A stretch of 64,000 bases of DNA from Scylla paramamosain (Eukaryota > Arthropoda > Malacostraca > Decapoda > Portunidae): contig NC_087158.1 of assembly GCF_035594125.1 (NCBI RefSeq), positions 9,029,678 to 9,093,677 of the forward strand. Direction: 5' to 3'. Made by a program: the position numbers and the translations under genes. Below are positions 58,406 through 64,000 of the stretch, in pieces. The notes beneath the pieces were generated by a model. That model saw nothing but the letters and a program-made list of their open reading frames with translations, ran no database searches and was not told the origin of the DNA. Every line of letters starts with the position of its first letter. The stretch's first letter is position 1.

Positions 58406-59296
58406 TCATTGCTGGAAAAAGTTTTTTATGATTTCTTGCTGCACAATTCTGCCTGGAGCACGTCGACCTCTCTGCAGCACAGCAGGGTTGGTATCAGCAT
58501 GGGGCACTGCTTCATCCTCAAGAGGTGGTAGTTATAAGCAGACTTTTGTTAGGGTCTGAGAGGTATAGGGGGTTGGAACCTAACCCTTCCATTTGTTTAA
58601 AGTTTATATTGTATGATAGGAATAGTCCCGTAGTTTGACATTTAGCATTTTGATGATCCAAAACTAGCCCAAACCATAATGACTTTCAAGACACCTTTGT
58701 AGGAAAAAAAACAAATGTTTATTTTCGTTAAATGACAGTACACTTCTGACAAATTTCATTACCCTAACAATAAGTGTAAGAACATTCATAACTGTACTCA
58801 GTTAAATCTAATGTCCATGATATTGATATATCCTGTCAACTACCAGAAAAATAGTGACAAGTGCATACATCATCAGGAACAAGAATACCCGGTTTGACGC
58901 AGCGGTTGTGTAGGAGCAGGCAAGCATTAATTATTTTCACACACTTGATGGGTCTGTACTGCAAGCTACCTCCAGAAGAGTGCAGGCACCTGTGAAAAGT
59001 GATATTTCATACTACAAGAGAATTCATTACTTATAAAGGAGTATGTCAACTGCTCATTTATAACTAATGTCAAGGCTTACCACACTGTTTTCTTATGCAA
59101 TACCAGTAACCATGTGCAGTCACATGAAAATCAATAAAAGACATGGTTGGGTAAACATGTATTGCAATAATACTATATACCTGGGAATCTGGAGCAGTAG
59201 CTGAGGATCACTCCATTCGCATGACAAACAAGTTGGATGTTCAGAGAGAGTGATACCTTTTCTGGTTAATGTGGAGGGCCTCATCCACACTTGGGG

Positions 59297-59305
59297 CCTT
59301 GATGG
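59297..59305 (+). repeat. MULE target-site duplication (left)
   Basis: CCTTGATGG, repeated at 62,194-62,202. Removing the MULE and one copy restores the HARBI1 reading ..AIK-APSVDE.. in frame. Confidence 0.88.
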
Positions 59306-59444
59306 GGTAGCAGGTCATGACGGCCTCAAACCACGACGGCCTCAAACCACGACGGCCCCCCACGACGGCCCCCCATGATGGCCTCAAACCATTTGCGTGT
59401 GGACACTTGTTATACATCCACCAATATTTTAATGAAACTTGTTT

Positions 59445-59446
<2 letters not shown>

Positions 59447-59493
<47 letters not shown>
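59447..59493. repeat. (TG)n microsatellite
   Basis: TG run of about 47 bp in the MULE 5' untranslated part; the GGGAGGGAGGA-rich sequence after it runs to about 59,740. Confidence 0.97.
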
Positions 59494-59494
<1 letters not shown>

Positions 59495-59844
59495 TAGCAG
59501 GGAGGGAGGAGGGTGTAGTTGGAGGAAAGGAAAGAGGGAGATAGCAGTGAGGGAGGAGGGAAGGACTGGGAGGGAGAGTCTGGGAGGAAGGGAGGGAGGA
59601 GGGATGGGATGGGAGATAAGGCGACAAGCATGTGTGCATGTGTGTCTGGGTGTGGGTGTGTGTAATAACAATAACAATAATAACACCACCAGTTGACGGC
59701 AGTTGACGGAAGGGAGGGAGGGGATAGGGAGGGTTGGAGGGAGGAGGTAGAAGATAAGTATGGTAAACGACTAGGAATACCACCCACAGTGTTTCCCAAC
59801 ACACTGAATCTGCTTCACACCTAATTGAAAGTGTTGCCAGTAGT

Positions 59845-61790
59845 ATGATAAACACAAGGCTTCCAGCATTGATCAGCATGCCTCCAGTAAGACCTTCACA
59901 AAGTAAGGACACCCCTGCCTACTGTGTCTGCTGTGACACAGTGGTTACAAACCGACAGCATGCCTTGTGTTGTGATAACTGCTCCCAGTGGCAACACAGA
60001 TTGTGTAACAGTGGAGTTAGTTATGCTCAATACCAACTGATGAAGAAGGGTGACCTCAACATACAGTGGCATTGTTGCAAGTGTAAGTGTCCTGGAGATT
60101 CTTTGGCTCAGCTGGAAGACTTTACCTTGCCAGTTGGTGAAAGCACACACATACAGACCTTCACAAGCGAAAACAGCTTGATAACTCAAGACGACACAAG
60201 TAACCATCAGCTGCCCGACCTGCAACCTGCACAGAACACTGCCATGGAGTCTGCTTCACATGCTGCCATTCATCTAAGCAACACCAGCAACAGTGATGCC
60301 GGCACTTTCCACATAACACACAGTTTTCAAATTCCTCAAGATAATGTAGAGGATGCATTACCATATCTTCCTATTGCAGACATCTCGGCCAGCGATGAGC
60401 CACACGTCACAACTTACCAGATCATACCAGCCGGCACACTCAAAGGAAAACCTCTCTTGGTTGACAGCAATGGTTATTCGTACAACATCAAAGCTAACAA
60501 GAATGGACATCCTGGCAAAACTACTTGGCGTTGCAGCATCCGGAATCGCACCTTTACGTGCAAGGCCACTGTCTTACAAAAGGGCAACACTTTTACTCCA
60601 GGGCTCCATGACCACGCTCATCAGGCAGAACCAGGGAAGCAGAAGAACTACGAGATTTTGGCTGATGTCAAGCGTAAGGCGTCTGAAGATGTGTTCCGTT
60701 CTGCCAGTGCCATTGTTGAAGAAGTGATGACCAGCCAGTTACAATCTACTGATCCAGAGCCAAGTCGTCCTGCACCGGGCCTCCTTGTGAGACGGGCCAA
60801 CAGACTACGCCAAGCATTGCGGCCTACAGATCCACAAGATCTGCACTTCGAAGTAGCTGTTAACTTCATACCACAAGATTATCTCCGCAATGATATCGCA
60901 ATGGATGGGGCAAGACATTTGATTTTTGCAACACAAGCACAACTTGACATCCTGGAACGTGCCAAGACGTGGTATGTTGATCAAGATCGTCGCCGCCCCA
61001 TTCCACCAGCTACTCTCCATTCATGCTTTCATCAAAGGAGATGAGTGACATGAAGCAAGTCCCACTTATATTTGTGCTGATGTCACGCCGTAGGAAAAGG
61101 GATTACAAGGCTGTCTTGGAATCTATCCTTAACATGGTTCCAAACAATCACGTCAAGAAGGTTGTTGCTGATTTCGAGCAAGCCATTTGGAGAGCCTTCC
61201 GTTACATCTTGCCAAACACCACCATCCAGGGATGCCTATTTCATTGGGTACAGTGTATCTTTAGGAAGGTTCAAGACCTTGGTCTGGCGGTTGCATACCG
61301 TGAAAACGGTCCAATGCAGAAGTTTGTCAGGAAACTCTTCGCTCTCCCATGTCTTCCTGTTGAACACATTTGTGCAGCCTTCAACCAGCTCAGCAATGAA
61401 CCATCGACACCAGCCGTAGCTCCACTTCTAGACTACATCCGAGACACGTGGATTGAAGGAGACCTGTGGCCGCCAACTTCATGGTGCATCTTCAACCAAT
61501 CAACAAGAACAAATAATGATGTAGAGGGTTACCACCGTCGCATCAATGAGAAAGCCCGCAATCAAGCCCACCAGCTCTACAAACTGATCCCCCTCCTTCA
61601 TGCAGAGAGCTGCCTTGTTCCTCTTCAGGTCCAGCTTCTGAAGGAGCAGAAACTGAAAAAGTATCACCGCAAACGTGCTCAGACCACCCAAGGACGAATT
61701 TTCAGCTACTGGAGGCAGTACGAAGAGGGAACCCTGACAACATCATTCTTACTCAAGAAGTGTTCCAGGTTAACTGCTCCCAGTTTGTGA
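59845..61790 (+). pseudogene. MULE transposase with N-terminal PHD and FLYWCH zinc fingers
   Basis: Mutator-family transposase. The first frame, 59,845-61,044 (399 codons; an alternative start is ATG 59,878), has a C4HC3 PHD pattern: Cys27, Cys30, Cys43, Cys46, His51, Cys54, Cys77, Cys80 (with Trp75). A low-complexity linker is followed by a FLYWCH-type finger (YSYNIKANKNGHPGKTTWRC then C239 and H255/H257), a DNA-binding module known from MULE transposases. The transposase begins with TWYVD (first Asp). Frameshifts at about 60,985-61,040 lead to the second frame (61,023-61,790), which holds QVPLIFVLMSRRRKRDY, VVADFEQAIWRA (second Asp region), GCLFHW and NNDVEGYHRR (Glu). Only this short region is damaged, so the element is fairly recent. 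Confidence 0.85.
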
Positions 61791-62065
61791 TGAAATTGAG
61801 AGAATTATATAAATCATATGTGAGCCTACTTTTGATGTAAAAAGAATATTTTAGTTTTAGGCTACTGCTTTCATTGGATATTTAAATTTAACTGTTTTTT
61901 AAATCCTATGTTTATACAAATAAATGGAACCTTGCATCGACTGTTTAATACCCTGTTTTGGAGTATTGAAGGCGAAAAAGGAATAAGAAACGCGTATGGA
62001 CTTTTTACTTATTTCACTACTTAGAAACCACTACCTTAGAAAGCTCCCCATTGTTTGTCTAACAA
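61791..62065 (+). other. MULE 3' untranslated region
   Basis: AT-rich, with AATAAA near 61,919 as a likely polyadenylation signal, then the GGCCGTC terminal repeats. Confidence 0.5.
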
Positions 62066-62269
62066 AGGGCCATCCTGGGAGGCCGTCGTAGAGGGCCGTT
62101 GTGGTTGAGGGCCGTCCTGACTAGAATTTGGGGCCGTCCTGGGGGGCCGTCGCGGAGGGCCGTCGTGGTTTGGGGCCGTCCTGACTAGAATTCCCTTGAT
62201 GGCAGTGTGGGTGCCTATGCACACAAAAGAAAGTATTAGATGATCATGTTACACAGTAGCTAAATATAT

Positions 62270-62273
<4 letters not shown>

Positions 62274-62352
<79 letters not shown>
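62274..62352. repeat. (TA)n microsatellite
   Basis: TA run of about 78 bp abutting the left end of the hAT derivative. Confidence 0.97.
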
Positions 62353-62355
<3 letters not shown>

Positions 62356-62542
62356 GCGGCTCGTGACTGTTACTGATGGGGGGGGGCTGTCTCACATTCA
62401 AACAAATAAAATCTTAAATGCTTTTATTGTTACTGTTTAACATACCATTGATTGATAGATTATAAAGATAGATAGATAATTATTTAATTCTTTAGATCTT
62501 ATCCTAACAGTAAATGCTTGACTTCCTTAGTGCTGGCTTAGG

Positions 62543-62704
62543 CTATTTGAAAAGGAAGTCCATTCTCCTGTTCCTGTTTTGTGCAAACAGATCAATGACT
62601 TTTTCATTTAAACCTGGCATAATATTCATAGAAATCTTCTCTATTGAAATCATGGCAAGTGCAAGTTCTTTCAATGCAGAAACCGTCTTTGCTTCTTGTG
62701 CCAT
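62543..62704 (-). pseudogene. hAT transposase C-terminal (dimerisation-like) fragment
   Basis: 53 codons: MAQEAKTVSALKELALAMIS, IEKISMNIMPG, VIDLFAQNRNRRMDFLF, then TAG. The LxLALxxIE...F(A)xxxxRRxxF pattern resembles the tail of hAT transposases of the ZMYM/TTF type. The family call is inference; there is no upstream catalytic domain. Confidence 0.45.
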
Positions 62705-62727
62705 TTTGCAAAATACTGCTAGTGCCT

Positions 62728-62755
62728 ATCAGTGATGGCACAAGCCATCACTGAT
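62728..62755. repeat. Perfect 12-bp hairpin upstream of the hAT fragment
   Basis: ATCAGTGATGGC, loop ACAA, GCCATCACTGAT: 12-bp perfect arms. Confidence 0.95.
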
Positions 62756-63229
62756 CAATAATATTTTAAAATCATCCCTGACAAATTGAAAAACACGATC
62801 GAAAATAAGACCAACGCAAGAACACTCACCTAACCACAACAACGGCTGAGACAAGACTGCGCTGGATGCAGTCCACACTCGCCATTCCGCCCAGGAAGCC
62901 TCCCCCCATTTCTCCCCGCTTTCGTATCATTAAATAGTAAATAATTTCCGTACTTCCTCATTGTTTTGCAGTATTTTTTTTTTCATATAAACATATGACA
63001 ATTGGTGTTTTCATGTGAATGATAGTCAAACATAAATAAATTAACATTATTTTCGTGAATCCTAGAAATCCATTTGGGGGGGGGGCTGCAGTCTCGCAGT
63101 CCCTATTGAGGAGCCGCCACTGATTTTTTTTTTTTTTTTTTTTTTTTTTACGTCTAGTTTTCCCTAGTCTGTTAGGGCTGAGACGGTGCCTCCTGATGAA
63201 GGACTTTTGGATTTGGCATTGAGCCGCCA

Positions 63230-64000
<771 letters not shown>

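Larger units (their letters stand above)
59306..62193 (+). mobile_element. MULE (Mutator-like) DNA transposon with GGCCGTC-rich termini
   Basis: 2888 bp flanked by a 9-bp duplication, as expected for Mutator-type elements. Both ends consist of tandem GACGGCC(T/C)CAAACCAC-like words in inverted orientation (59,316-59,396 and 62,066-62,190); the outermost bases (GGTCATGACGGCC vs AGTCAGGACGGCC) match imperfectly. The right end has a 64-bp internal duplication (GCCGTCCTGACTAGAATT at 62,111 and 62,175). It encodes a PHD-FLYWCH-transposase protein on the plus strand. Confidence 0.85.
58406..62214 (-). pseudogene. HARBI1-like nuclease gene (Harbinger/PIF), split by a MULE and internally deleted
   Basis: DDE nuclease of Harbinger elements, read right to left. 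Exon A starts at 62,214 after GTGCATAG, reads THTAIK up to the MULE, resumes at 59,296 with APSVDEALHINQKRYHSLNI and QLVCHANGVIL, and ends CSRFPG at 59,181 before GTATAT. The next recognised exon, 58,989-58,869 (TTCACAG acceptor, GTATGC donor), reads CLHSSGGSLQYRPIKCVKII and ACLLLHNRCVKPG, the HARBI1 C-terminal region. The last exon, 58,516-58,406, reads DEAVPHADTNPAVLQRGRRA and ends IIKNFFQQ with TGA; its phase joins the previous exon perfectly. The middle of the domain (roughly 130 residues with the second catalytic Asp) is absent, and exon phases across the gap do not fit, so the nuclease is dead. Confidence 0.72.

Noticed and set aside
58340..58531. 63-codon plus-strand frame
   Set aside because: Antisense to the last exon of the HARBI1-like gene, which has the better support.

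Overview
The window looks like eukaryotic, TE-saturated arthropod DNA, most plausibly from a decapod crustacean. This is inferred from the mix of BEL/Pao, Ty3/gypsy (including Gmr1-type), CR1- and Jockey-like LINEs, pogo/Tigger, Harbinger, MULE and hAT remnants, with very long GA, TA, TG and AAT microsatellites. No host housekeeping gene, rRNA, tRNA gene or CRISPR array is visible. Nearly everything that codes is mobile-element derived, and most of it is broken.

Layout. 1-2177: minus-strand Gmr1-like Ty3/gypsy remnant (gag, protease, then integrase). 2.38-3.08 kb: LINE ORF1 remnant. 3.1-5.4 kb: microsatellites, an inverted-repeat unit and copy A of a Tigger-like repeat. 5.7-6.1 kb: a short inverted-repeat element. 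6.5-7.9 kb: a second degenerate gypsy gag/protease. 8-12.4 kb: non-coding sequence holding copy B of the Tigger-like repeat and another inverted-repeat element. 12.4-12.8 kb: a palindromic (TA)n array. 12.8-15.4 kb: a minus-strand CR1-like LINE carrying a nested LINE 3' end. 15,392-23,168: a complete BEL/Pao element with 530/529 bp LTRs and an ATCAC target duplication. 23.2-34.5 kb: a second, 5'-truncated BEL/Pao copy without its reverse transcriptase, split by a young Ty3/gypsy element (24,426-30,783; 500 bp LTRs; GTAT duplication; 1205-residue pol open).

34.9-36.6 kb: an intron-containing minus-strand pseudogene of a multicopy Cys-rich family. Upstream of it lie Inr, TATA and at least nine heat-shock-element-like TTCnnGAA motifs. 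37,346-37,820: a complete Tigger/pogo MITE. 38,719-52,598: an older relative of the gypsy element (ATAC duplication). It is split by a non-coding LTR element (42,582-49,848; AGGTG duplication) whose interior is a 40-bp minisatellite, itself split by a Jockey/CR1-like LINE. 55.3-58 kb: a LINE tail and plausible plus-strand exons of a Myb/SANT-like Harbinger-type gene. 58.4-62.2 kb: minus-strand exons of a HARBI1-like nuclease, split by a MULE (59,306-62,193; CCTTGATGG duplication) coding for a PHD-FLYWCH-transposase protein. 62,351-63,232: a hAT derivative inserted in (TA)n. The window closes with a ~340 bp (TA)n tract and AT-rich sequence.

The nesting gives a relative chronology: CR1-like LINE before BEL copy 1; BEL copy 2 before gypsy copy 1; gypsy copy 2 before the non-coding LTR element before the Jockey-like LINE; Harbinger nuclease before the MULE. 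Gypsy copy 1 is the youngest-looking insertion, since only two LTR differences are visible. The observations most worth following are the heat-shock-type promoter on a multicopy gene, the non-coding LTR element, the PHD-FLYWCH-MULE fusion inside a Harbinger nuclease, and a gag/pol -1 slippery heptamer kept in two diverged gypsy copies.
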